This document shows, one piece after another, positions 1 to 6,954 of a DNA stretch of 13,811 bases (positions within the stretch are counted from its first letter, which is position 1; each line of letters starts with the position of its first letter). The position numbers were made by a program, and so were the translations under genes. Location of the stretch: contig JAZUJB010000076.1 in NCBI GenBank assembly GCA_045642545.1, forward strand, positions 1 through 13,811, read 5' to 3'. This DNA is from F23-B02 sp045642545 (lineage in GTDB: Bacteria; Bacillota; Clostridia; Oscillospirales; Oscillospiraceae). Below the pieces are notes generated by a model. The model made no database searches, was not told where the DNA came from, and saw only the letters and a program-made list of their open reading frames with translations.

Positions 1-2084
1 ATGCGGCTTTCGCCGTTAAGCACTGCCTTGCGTACCTCGGGAACATAGACAAAATCACCGGGGGCGTAGTCAAAGCTTTCACCTTCGTCAATTGTGAACG
101 GTACCATACCCCAGTTGATGCAATTGGAGCGGTAGCGCTTCGTTGCGTACTCATAGCAGATGTTTGCGCAGCCGCCGAGAATTCTCTGGCAGGACGCCGC
201 CTGCTCGCGTGCCGAGCCGTCGCCGGGCTTGTTGGCAAAAATTACGGAGCCAATCTGCACCTCGGCATTCTCAGCGCCGAGCTTTGCGAGAACATCCTTT
301 ACATCCTCAGCGGTGAGAGCTCTTGTAACGGCGGTGCGGGCAACATATTCGGGCTCTCTTCTCGAAAGAGCAAAGCCTGCAAGCTTCAGGGGATTGGAGC
401 GATAGGACGAGGCATCGCCCGAGGGGATAAGCTCGTCGGTCGTGGTAACGGGGTCGTGAATTACAGCGTCAAGACGCATCAGCAGATTTTCGCCCAAAGC
501 GGGAATTGCGGGCCACTCGGTGATGTTGGGACCGAGCTGCAGAGATGCCTCGGGCTCGGCCTTGCCGAAGCCGAAGTACACGCGCTTGGAGTAAACGCTG
601 CCGTCAAAGCTGTCGCCGCTGCAGGTGGGTGCGGTGTAGTCAATATCCGTTGCCGCGGTGAGCGCACCGTGGTTTCTCGCGGTTGCCGCAATGGAGCGAG
701 CGTCCATCAGCATAACGGAGGAAAGCTGACCCTCTGCGGGCTTTGAACCCTCGCGGTTGGGGAAGTTGCGTGTAGTGTGGCGTGCCGAAAGTGCGCCGCA
801 GGCGGGAACATCGCCTGCACCGAAGCACGGACCGCAGAAGCAGGGCTTGAACAGCGCACCGCTTTCGAGCAGCTTCTGCTGAACGCCGCTTTTAATAAGC
901 TCAAGATTGACGGGAATACTGGGCGGATAAACGCTCATTGAGAAGCCGCCGCAGCCTACATCGTAGCCGTCGAGAATTGCGGCAGCCTCGGCGATGTTGT
1001 CAAACATACCGCCTGCACAGCCTGCGATGATGCCCTGGTCGAGCATGAGTCTGCCGTTCTTGATTTTGTTGGTGAGATTAAAGTTAATGTCCTTGCCGAA
1101 CTGCTTTTCGGCGCGCTTTTCAACCTCGCGCAGAATATCGCCTGCGTTTGCATTGAGCTCTGCGATGGTGTATGCCTCAGAGGGATGGAAGGGCAGTGCC
1201 GCCATAGGCACGATGCTGCCGAGGTCAATTTCAATCATTGCGTCGTAGTAAGCACCCTCTGCGGGAGCCATTGCCTTGTATTCGCAGCCTCTGCCGTGCT
1301 TGACGAGGTATTCCTCGACCTTTTCGTCGGTAACCCAGATTGAGCTCAGGCAAGCTGTTTCTGTGGTCATGACATCAATGCCGATGCGGAAATCCATGGG
1401 CAGATTTTTAACGCCCGGGCCTGCAAACTCGAGCACCTTGTTCTTTACAAAGCCGTTTTTGTAGGTTGCGCCGCAGAGTGCAATTGCCACATCGTGGGGG
1501 CCGACACCGCGCATGGGTGTGCCCGTGAGATATATGAGCACAACCTCGGGGGCTGCGATATCATAGCTGCGCTCGAGAAGCTGCTTTACAAGCTCGGGAC
1601 CGCCCTCGCCGATGCCCATAGTGCCGAGAGCACCGTAGCGGGTGTGGCTGTCAGAGCCGAGTATCATCTTGCCGCAGCCTGCCATCATCTCGCGTGCGTA
1701 CTGATGAATGACCGCCTGGTTTGCGGGAACATAAATGCCGCCGTACTTTTTCGCGGCGGAAAGACCGAACATATGGTCGTCCTCGTTGATTGTGCCGCCG
1801 ACAGCGCAAAGACTGTTGTGGCAGTTGGTCAGAACATAGGGAACGGGGAAGCGCTCAAGTCCCGATGCCTTGGCAGTCTGAATGATGCCTACATATGTAA
1901 TATCGTGAGAGATAAGGCTGTCAAACTTAATCTGCAGCTTATCTGCGCAATTCGATTTGTTGTGCGCGGTCAGGACGGAGGCCGCCATTGTCTTTTTTCT
2001 GCCCTCTGCTGCGTTGAGGCCCTCAGCCGCTGCGCAGGGTGCGCCGTTTACCCAGAAACAGCCTGAGTCGTGAAGCTTTATCAT
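1..2084 (-). CDS. Aconitase-family hydratase (YbhJ/aconitate hydratase-like), C-terminus cut by window edge
   Basis: This is a [4Fe-4S] dehydratase of the aconitase superfamily, expected to be cytosolic and to interconvert citrate and isocitrate. About 694 codons are visible; the reading frame is intact and runs off the window start. Seen: a GSDSHT substrate motif near residues 143-148, the cluster ligands Cys356 (in IIAGCAGG) and Cys417/Cys420 (in CFCGPC), then a swivel domain with the GDGSARE motif that corresponds to GxGSSRE of aconitases. The start ATG at 2082-2084 is preceded by ACGGAGGA (2091-2098 on the complement). The third-ligand motif reads GCAGG rather than the classical SCTN, and the N-terminus (MIKLHDSGCF) is not that of AcnA or AcnB, so it belongs to the divergent 'hydratase' branch. 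It is divergently transcribed from citrate synthase, which argues that it is the working aconitase here. A homologous hydratase with another substrate remains possible. Confidence 0.88.
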   Translation of the reverse strand, partial: MIKLHDSGCFWVNGAPCAAAEGLNAAEGRKKTMAASVLTAHNKSNCADKLQIKFDSLISHDITYVGIIQTAKASGLERFPVPYVLTNCHNSLCAVGGTINEDDHMFGLSAAKKYGGIYVPANQAVIHQYAREMMAGCGKMILGSDSHTRYGALGTMGIGEGGPELVKQLLERSYDIAAPEVVLIYLTGTPMRGVGPHDVAIALCGATYKNGFVKNKVLEFAGPGVKNLPMDFRIGIDVMTTETACLSSIWVTDEKVEEYLVKHGRGCEYKAMAPAEGAYYDAMIEIDLGSIVPMAALPFHPSEAYTIAELNANAGDILREVEKRAEKQFGKDINFNLTNKIKNGRLMLDQGIIAGCAGGMFDNIAEAAAILDGYDVGCGGFSMSVYPPSIPVNLELIKSGVQQKLLESGALFKPCFCGPCFGAGDVPACGALSARHTTRNFPNREGSKPAEGQLSSVMLMDARSIAATARNHGALTAATDIDYTAPTCSGDSFDGSVYSKRVYFGFGKAEPEASLQLGPNITEWPAIPALGENLLMRLDAVIHDPVTTTDELIPSGDASSYRSNPLKLAGFALSRREPEYVARTAVTRALTAEDVKDVLAKLGAENAEVQIGSVIFANKPGDGSAREQAASCQRILGGCANICYEYATKRYRSNCINWGMVPFTIDEGESFDYAPGDFVYVPEVRKAVLNGESR

Positions 2085-2108
2085 AAAAAATCCTCCGTAA
2101 TTGAAAAC

Positions 2109-2142
2109 ATGTGATGAGTATAGCACAAGAGATGCATCACAT
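2109..2142. repeat. 8-bp perfect inverted repeat flanking the aconitase -10 box
   Basis: ATGTGATG (2109-2116) and CATCACAT (2135-2142) are exact reverse complements separated by 18 bp. The -10 box of the candidate aconitase-gene promoter lies between the arms and one arm touches the -35 box. This geometry suits a dimeric repressor or activator site, but no known regulator motif is recognised. The smaller palindrome GATGCATC (2131-2138) overlaps the right arm. Confidence 0.5.
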
Positions 2143-2145
2143 CAA
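2117..2145 (-). promoter_or_regulatory. Candidate promoter of the aconitase-family gene
   Basis: On the minus strand, TTGATG (2140-2145) and TATACT (2117-2122) are separated by exactly 17 bp, placing the transcription start about 25 nt upstream of the ribosome binding site. The -10 box matches the sigma-A consensus at 5 of 6 positions and the -35 box at 4 of 6. Confidence 0.65.
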
Positions 2146-2148
2146 GCG

Positions 2149-2243
2149 AATTTGCAAATTTGTTTATGTAAAATTGCAAAAAATGCAGGCACTCATAGAA
2201 AAAAACAATGAATTTTACACGAAATTAAATTTGGACTTGCAAA
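2149..2243. promoter_or_regulatory. Three TTGCAAA boxes in the divergent control region
   Basis: TTGCAAA occurs at 2152-2158 (inside the 12-bp palindrome AATTTGCAAATT, 2149-2160), at 2174-2180 and at 2237-2243. The start-to-start distances are 22 and 63 bp, close to 2 and 6 helical turns. The first box sits just upstream of the aconitase-gene -35 box and the third coincides with the citrate synthase -35 box (TTGCAA). A shared regulator of both genes is inferred. Chance recurrence in AT-rich sequence is the alternative. Confidence 0.4.
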
Positions 2244-2265
2244 ATGTCCGCGTGAGAAGTATAAT
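2237..2265 (+). promoter_or_regulatory. Candidate promoter of citrate synthase
   Basis: TTGCAA (2237-2242) and a perfect TATAAT (2260-2265) have 17-bp spacing. Initiation near 2272 would give a leader of about 33 nt before the TTG start. A short dyad GGAC-N9-GTCC (2233-2249) overlaps the -35 box. Confidence 0.75.
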
Positions 2266-2304
2266 CTTTCGCATAGCAAGAACTATTTTCGGGAGGGGTC
2301 CGAA

Positions 2305-3666
2305 TTGGAAAAGCAACTTGATATACTTAACGGCTATATTTCCGGCTTTTGCTCGAATATAAAGGACGAGTACACGATAAGCCGCGATTATTACAATAAT
2401 TACGATGTTCACCGCGGTCTGCGAAACAGCGACGGCACGGGCGTTCTCATCGGCGTTACCAATATAGGCAGCGTTCAGGGCTATCTGATTGAGGACGGCA
2501 CAAGAGTGCCCGTTCCCGGCAATCTGTACTACCGCGGCATAAGCGTAACGGATATTGTCGATGCGCACAGAGAGAAGAGCACCTTCGGCTATGAGGAGGT
2601 TGCGTATCTGCTGCTTATGGGTAAGCTGCCCGACAGACAGCAGCTCGAGCAGTTCAATGCAATTCTCGCAAAGGCGCGTCCTCTGCCCGAGGGCTTTACC
2701 GAGGATATGATTCTGAAGGTTTCGGGCAGCAATGTCATGAACATTCTCTCGCGCTGCGTCATGGCACTGTATACCTATGACCCCGCGCCCGAGGATAACT
2801 CCATTGAAAACCTCATGCGTCAGTCAATCGAGCTCATTGCGCGCTTCCCCGCAATTGTTTCAACCGCCTATGCGGTAAAGCGCCACCACTTCGACAACAA
2901 GTCGCTGTACATACACAATCCCAAGGAAAATCTTTCGATGTCCGAAAACTTCCTGCGTATGCTGCGTAAGGACAAGGTGTATACACCCGACGAGGCAAAG
3001 CTTCTCGACCTTATGCTCATTCTCCACGCGGAGCACGGTGGCGGTAATAACTCAACCTTCACCTGCCGCGCAATGTCCTCCACGGGAACGGATACCTACA
3101 GTGCAATAGCAGGTGCGGTCGGCTCGCTTAAGGGACCGCTGCACGGCGGCGCAAATGCCAAGGTTATGGAGATGTTCGACGATATAAGAGCAGGCGTGAA
3201 CGACCTGCAGGACGATGACGAGCTGAGCGCATATATTAGAAAGATACTCAGCGGCGAGGCAGGCGACGGCTCGGGTAAGATATACGGTCTCGGCCACGCG
3301 GTTTACACCGTATCCGACCCGAGAGCGATTATGATTAAGAAGTACGCAAAGAGCATGGCCGAGGAAAAGGGCTGCCTCAAGGACTTCGAGCTTATCGAAA
3401 GAGTTGAAAAACTCGGTGCTGCGGAGATTATGCGCAAGAAGCACAATGATGTGCCCATGTGCGCAAATGTCGATATGTACTCGGGCTTTGTCTACAATAT
3501 GCTCGGCATACCCAGAGAGCTTTACACTCCGCTGTTTGCAGTTGCAAGAATTGCGGGCTGGTGTGCGCACCGCATCGAAGAGGTTATGAGCTGCGACCGC
3601 ATTATGCGTCCTGCTTACCGCGCAACCGTTCGTAAGCTGCCCTATGTTGATATCGATCAGAGATAA
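2305..3666 (+). CDS. gltA: Citrate synthase (citrate/2-methylcitrate synthase family)
   Basis: It condenses oxaloacetate and acetyl-CoA to citrate in the cytosol, the entry step of the oxidative TCA arm. The 453-residue length is normal for the Firmicutes type with an N-terminal extension. Seen: HAEHGGGNNSTF at 241-252, the catalytic His280 in GPLHGGAN, His331 in GLGHAVY and Asp390 in NVDMYSG, which correspond to the classical His/His/Asp triad. The start is TTG at 2305, chosen because GGGAGGGG (2291-2298) lies 6 nt upstream and no in-frame ATG is closer. The weak start codon may limit translation. It is divergent from the aconitase-family gene and forms a two-gene transcription unit with the permease beginning 2 nt after its stop. 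Methylcitrate synthase activity cannot be excluded from sequence, but no propionate-pathway genes are nearby. Confidence 0.95.
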   Translation: MEKQLDILNGYISGFCSNIKDEYTISRDYYNNYDVHRGLRNSDGTGVLIGVTNIGSVQGYLIEDGTRVPVPGNLYYRGISVTDIVDAHREKSTFGYEEVAYLLLMGKLPDRQQLEQFNAILAKARPLPEGFTEDMILKVSGSNVMNILSRCVMALYTYDPAPEDNSIENLMRQSIELIARFPAIVSTAYAVKRHHFDNKSLYIHNPKENLSMSENFLRMLRKDKVYTPDEAKLLDLMLILHAEHGGGNNSTFTCRAMSSTGTDTYSAIAGAVGSLKGPLHGGANAKVMEMFDDIRAGVNDLQDDDELSAYIRKILSGEAGDGSGKIYGLGHAVYTVSDPRAIMIKKYAKSMAEEKGCLKDFELIERVEKLGAAEIMRKKHNDVPMCANVDMYSGFVYNMLGIPRELYTPLFAVARIAGWCAHRIEEVMSCDRIMRPAYRATVRKLPYVDIDQR

Positions 3667-3668
3667 TA

Positions 3669-4442
3669 ATGGATTTTGCATTACTTAGCTGGCAGAGTGC
3701 CGCCGTATGCGCGGCATACTTTGCCGCGGGAATTGTTGATGCCGTCAGCGGAGGCGGCGGCCTTATAACCGTGCCTGCGCTTATGACGCTTGGAATTCCA
3801 ACACACTATATTGCGGGCACAAATCAGTGCTCCGCGGTAATCGGAAATCTTGCCTCAATTTACAAATATGTCCGAAGCGGCAATGTTCATTTTCGCTCTG
3901 GCCTTGTAACCGCAGTAACTGCCATCATCGGCGGAATTATCGGCGCAAAGCTGAATATGATTATTCCCGAGCAGTATCTTATGATTATAATGATTCTGCT
4001 TATGCCGGCAATGGCATTGCTGGTGCTTCTCAAGAAGGATTTCGGTGAGGAGGACAGGTCTGAGACGCTTTCGGGAGCAAAGCAGCTTGCGTTTGCCTGC
4101 GCAATCGGACTTCTTGCAGGCGCATATCAGGGCTTTTACGGCCCCGGAGCGGGAATGCTCTATATGCTCGGCTTTGCCCTGCTTGTAAGACTGAGTCTTG
4201 TCAAAGCCTCGGGAACGGCAAGGTTTGCAACGATATTTGCGGGCTTAAGCTCATCGCTGACCTACGCATTCTCGGGACTTGTAATATGGCAGATTGTACT
4301 TGTCGCAACTGTGTTTAACTTTGTCGGCAATTACCTCGGTGCAAGCCTTGCGGTCAAAAAGGGCGCAAGGGTAATCAGACCCGTTCTGCTTTTCGTTATG
4401 GCGCTGCTGTTTGTAAAGCTTGCGCTGAACTGGATAATGTAA
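3669..4442 (+). CDS. TSUP (TauE/SafE, DUF81) family membrane permease
   Basis: This is an integral membrane protein of 257 residues with about eight hydrophobic segments. It shows the two glycine-rich repeats typical of the family: SGGGGLITVPAL (27-38) with GTNQCSAVIGN (50-60) in the first half, and GFYGPGAGMLY (155-165) with ASGTARFATIF (180-190) in the second. Family members move sulfite, sulfoacetate and other small organic or sulfur anions across the cytoplasmic membrane. The substrate cannot be read from the sequence. The ATG lies 2 nt after the citrate synthase stop and has no good ribosome binding site of its own, so translational coupling is likely. That pairing hints at an organic-anion substrate tied to citrate metabolism, which is inference only. 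An intrinsic terminator follows directly. Confidence 0.9.
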   Translation: MDFALLSWQSAAVCAAYFAAGIVDAVSGGGGLITVPALMTLGIPTHYIAGTNQCSAVIGNLASIYKYVRSGNVHFRSGLVTAVTAIIGGIIGAKLNMIIPEQYLMIIMILLMPAMALLVLLKKDFGEEDRSETLSGAKQLAFACAIGLLAGAYQGFYGPGAGMLYMLGFALLVRLSLVKASGTARFATIFAGLSSSLTYAFSGLVIWQIVLVATVFNFVGNYLGASLAVKKGARVIRPVLLFVMALLFVKLALNWIM

Positions 4443-4450
4443 AACAAAAA

Positions 4451-4474
4451 CCGCCTACAATCGTAGGCGGTTTT
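4451..4474 (+). terminator. Intrinsic terminator after the citrate synthase-permease unit
   Basis: An 8-bp perfect stem CCGCCTAC/GTAGGCGG (4451-4458, 4463-4470) with loop AATC is followed by TTTT. A-rich sequence precedes the stem. It begins 8 nt after the permease stop codon. Confidence 0.85.
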
Positions 4475-4479
4475 GCCGA

Positions 4480-4498
4480 TTGACAGGACAGATATAAT
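4480..4498 (+). promoter_or_regulatory. Possible promoter of the FliB-like gene (odd spacing)
   Basis: A perfect TATAAT (4493-4498) lies 37 nt before the start codon of the next gene. A perfect TTGACA (4480-4485) is present, but only 7 bp upstream, which is too close to act as its -35 box. No good -35 hexamer sits 16-18 bp upstream. The preceding gene is terminated, so a promoter must lie in this short interval, but its exact form is unclear. Confidence 0.35.
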
Positions 4499-4534
4499 AT
4501 AAGAGAGAAATCTGACAACGGACGGCAGCGGATT

Positions 4535-5251
4535 ATGAAAATTATTGTACCCGATTATTACAAAGACTTTCACTGCATCGCGGATAAGTGCCGCCACACC
4601 TGCTGCGAGGGCTGGGAAGTGGATATTGACGAGGAAAGCCTCGAGCGCTTTCGCGCCTGCGAGGACATTGCGGCACATATTGACGAGGAGGACACTCCGC
4701 ATTTCAGACTGACAGACGGTGAGCGCTGCCCGTTTCTTAATGAGAAAAATCTGTGCAATATGATTCTGCACCACGGCGAGGATATGCTCTGCCAGATTTG
4801 TACGGACCATCCTCGCTTCAGAAGCTATTGGACGGACAGAACGGAGATAGGTCTCGGCTTAGTTTGCGAGGAAGCGGGAAGACTCATTCTGAGCCGCACA
4901 GAGCCGATGCAGCTTGCAGTAATATCCGATGACGGCAACGACGAAAAACTGTCCGAGGACGAGCTGTGGCTGCTTGAACTGCGGGATAAGCTGCTTGACG
5001 GCATAAGCGAGTCGGGACCTCGCGCAAGGCTGCTTGAATATCTCATCTACCGGCATCTGCCCGATGCGCTCTATGACAATCGCGTGGAGGAGCGCATCGC
5101 GTTCATTGAGCAGTCCTTCCGCGAGATAACGGCTGCGTGGGGGCAGACAGACGGCAGCATTGATGCGCTTGCCGAGTGCGCCCGCGTGTGGTCATATGAT
5201 GTGGAATATGACGATGAAGAGATTGAAAAACGGTTGAACGAAATAAATTAA
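4535..5251 (+). CDS. Cysteine-rich FliB-like protein (flagellin lysine-N-methylase family), short form
   Basis: The 238-residue, probably cytosolic protein has an N-terminal cysteine cluster: Cys14, Cys19, Cys23-Cys24 (CIADKCRHTCCEGW), then Cys65, Cys74, Cys86, Cys89 (CQIC) and Cys111. This is the pattern of FliB/YkgJ-type proteins thought to bind a metal or Fe-S cluster. The C-terminal half is acidic and helical with no recognisable domain. Flagellin methylases of the FliB family are commonly longer (about 350-400 residues), and no flagellar genes are in the window, so methylation of flagellin is doubtful for this copy. The ribosome binding site before ATG 4535 is weak. The gene stands alone between two terminators, facing the YdcF-like gene tail to tail. 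Confidence 0.7.
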   Translation: MKIIVPDYYKDFHCIADKCRHTCCEGWEVDIDEESLERFRACEDIAAHIDEEDTPHFRLTDGERCPFLNEKNLCNMILHHGEDMLCQICTDHPRFRSYWTDRTEIGLGLVCEEAGRLILSRTEPMQLAVISDDGNDEKLSEDELWLLELRDKLLDGISESGPRARLLEYLIYRHLPDALYDNRVEERIAFIEQSFREITAAWGQTDGSIDALAECARVWSYDVEYDDEEIEKRLNEIN

Positions 5252-5289
5252 AAAATTCCGGTAATACATTAAGTATTACCGGAATTTTT
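5251..5289. terminator. Shared bidirectional terminator between convergent genes
   Basis: A 17-bp perfect stem (5251-5267 and 5273-5289) with loop ATTAA has A5 at the left end and T5 at the right end, so it forms a U-tailed hairpin on either strand. It begins at the last base of the FliB-like stop codon and ends 8 nt from the stop of the minus-strand membrane gene. Confidence 0.9.
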
Positions 5290-5297
5290 GCGCGTTT

Positions 5298-6770
5298 TTA
5301 ATAGACAAGCATATATGCATATCCGGCCAAACCGGCAAACAGAATCAAACCAATGGTAAACAGCCACTGAGCTTTGGACTGTCTTGCAAATACGCCGACA
5401 ACTTCACGAATCATCGCATTCGGCCAGAAATACCATTTCGTATGTGCGCCGATACCGTCCGCCTTAACGCCTGCCTCTTGTGCGAGGAAGCCGCTCCGGA
5501 ATACATGATAGTTTGTCGTAGAGTATGCAATGGAAGCATTCTCAGTACGGGCATCGATGAGCTTCTTGGAGAACTTCATGTTTTCGTGTGTGGTTGTTGA
5601 TTTGTCTTCTGCCAAAATAAGTTCCTGAGGAATCCCTTTTGCCAGAAGATATCGTTCCATTGCTTTTGCTTCGGCGATGATTTCATCATCGCCCTGTCCG
5701 CCGGAGGGTACAAATACTGCCTGCTTACCGGTTGCCCTAAACTGCTTTTCCCAGAAGTCAATTGCGCGGTCCACGCGTCCCTGAATAAGCGGGTACAGTG
5801 TGCCGTCCTTGCGGATTGCACAACCGAGAATGATGATGTAATCCTTGTCATAAGGTATCTTTCGATAAGCTGCCTGCAGACAAGTTATGATAGAACCCGT
5901 CAAAAGGACTTGGAAGATTGTGAAGCCAGCACTGTAAATTGCATAGATGATGGGGAAGGCCGCCGTGTGAGTTCCGTAAGCTTTGTAAAAAAGTATGAGG
6001 TTTATTGCCGCGCCAACAGCTAAAACGACAGCAATACCGATGCCGAGCATATTTGTGAGACATTTGCCTTCATGCCGCATCAGCTTAACATTGCTGATTG
6101 CCAGAGCAATCGCAAATACGGCCATGAAAGGTATTGTCAGCAAAGAATACGCAAGCATAAGGTTGCCTGTGATGACAATCAAAAGCTTAGCCGTCTGCAC
6201 ATGAGGGAGGACTAACACGGAAAGACCTGCTGCAAAATAGATTAGGAACAGAATCGAAAACAGCAGGATGGAAGCACAGAATGCAATCGAGCGGAAGGAA
6301 TAATAGTTGTCCTTCTGGTGTTCTTTTCGCAGCCAGAAGAAGTAAAATGCCGCAAATCCCAAAAAAGTGGTAAAGCCCCAATAGCTTGTGTTGAGTCCGG
6401 CATAATCAAAGCCGTCTCCGTGTACGAAGATCAGGCCCGCTTTTAGTACGGTTACAGTTGTGCCCTCTACTACAGCCTTTGTATCTGTGTCTCCGGTAAC
6501 GGTGTATTTAACATAAATTGTGCCTGTTCCCGGCTGCACGGATTCCAGTGTCAGAACTGTTTCGTCGGCATTGGTCTCAATGTTGGTCAGCTCAACAATT
6601 TTATCCCCTTCGGATTCAAGGGAAATATCGCTGAGCTGGTCGGCGGGTTCGTGAATCCGATAATAATACTTCTGACTTTGCACGACAGAAATTGTTCCGA
6701 ACAATCCGAAAATCAGAAGTACTGTAAGAACTAAGCATAACAACGCATGATTTTTTATAAATAATTTCAT
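5298..6770 (-). CDS. Polytopic membrane protein with C-terminal YdcF/ElyC/SanA (DUF218) domain
   Basis: The 490 residues read in order as: TM helix about 8-30; a predicted extracytoplasmic beta-rich segment about 32-125 with an Ig-like flavour (QPGTGTIYVKYTV); TM helices about 130-147, 161-187, 194-227, 240-262 and 271-300; the DUF218 domain about 308-462; and a final TM helix 469-489. DUF218 landmarks are IILGCAIRKDG (313-323), PSGGQGDDE (355-363), STTTHENM (391-398) and STTNYHVFRS (417-426). YdcF-family proteins are linked to envelope and undecaprenyl-carrier functions, but the reaction is not established for this architecture. ATG 6768-6770 has no convincing ribosome binding site. Two sampled 60-nt lines give about 46% GC against about 57% in a guaA line, so this gene may have a different history from its neighbours. 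It is monocistronic, with its own promoter and the shared downstream terminator. Confidence 0.85.
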   Translation of the reverse strand: MKLFIKNHALLCLVLTVLLIFGLFGTISVVQSQKYYYRIHEPADQLSDISLESEGDKIVELTNIETNADETVLTLESVQPGTGTIYVKYTVTGDTDTKAVVEGTTVTVLKAGLIFVHGDGFDYAGLNTSYWGFTTFLGFAAFYFFWLRKEHQKDNYYSFRSIAFCASILLFSILFLIYFAAGLSVLVLPHVQTAKLLIVITGNLMLAYSLLTIPFMAVFAIALAISNVKLMRHEGKCLTNMLGIGIAVVLAVGAAINLILFYKAYGTHTAAFPIIYAIYSAGFTIFQVLLTGSIITCLQAAYRKIPYDKDYIIILGCAIRKDGTLYPLIQGRVDRAIDFWEKQFRATGKQAVFVPSGGQGDDEIIAEAKAMERYLLAKGIPQELILAEDKSTTTHENMKFSKKLIDARTENASIAYSTTNYHVFRSGFLAQEAGVKADGIGAHTKWYFWPNAMIREVVGVFARQSKAQWLFTIGLILFAGLAGYAYMLVY

Positions 6771-6825
6771 ATCAACATCACAACTTATATAGATTTGAAA
6801 GCGGAATAATCACTATGCGTAGGAT

Positions 6826-6854
6826 ACAATAGTTAACCTCACTTTTCAAGTCAA
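6826..6854 (-). promoter_or_regulatory. Promoter of the YdcF-like membrane gene
   Basis: On the minus strand TTGACT (6849-6854) and TATTGT (6826-6831) have 17-bp spacing, giving a leader of about 50 nt. It lies just downstream of the guaA terminator, so the gene is transcribed separately from guaA. Confidence 0.6.
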
Positions 6855-6869
6855 TATATTGAATAGGCA

Positions 6870-6910
6870 AAAAAGAGCCATCTGCTTTCAAAAAACAGAT
6901 GGCTCTTTTT
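6870..6910 (-). terminator. Intrinsic terminator of guaA
   Basis: A 15-bp perfect stem (6870-6884 with 6896-6910; core GAGCCATCTG/CAGATGGCTC) has an 11-nt loop. On the minus strand it ends in a run of T. It lies 45 nt after the guaA stop codon. Confidence 0.88.
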
Positions 6911-6954
6911 ATAATGTACCCGCCTTGCGGCGTCTGAAATTTTAAGCTCGGTGA

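Noticed and set aside
1494..2066. A 190-codon plus-strand open frame inside the aconitase-family gene
   Set aside because: It is antisense to well-conserved coding sequence including the DSHT motif. It arises from the GC-rich codon pattern of the real gene.
3052..3681. A 209-codon minus-strand open frame inside citrate synthase
   Set aside because: It lies opposite the catalytic region of citrate synthase, with no supporting start signals or domain.
4480..4498. A strong consensus promoter TTGACA...TATAAT
   Set aside because: The two hexamers are only 7 bp apart, so they cannot be read together by sigma-A. Only a low-confidence promoter is listed.
6833..6850. A MerR-type dyad in the promoter of the YdcF-like gene
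   Set aside because: The arms match only partly and the -35/-10 spacing is the normal 17 bp rather than the 19-20 bp typical of MerR-controlled promoters.
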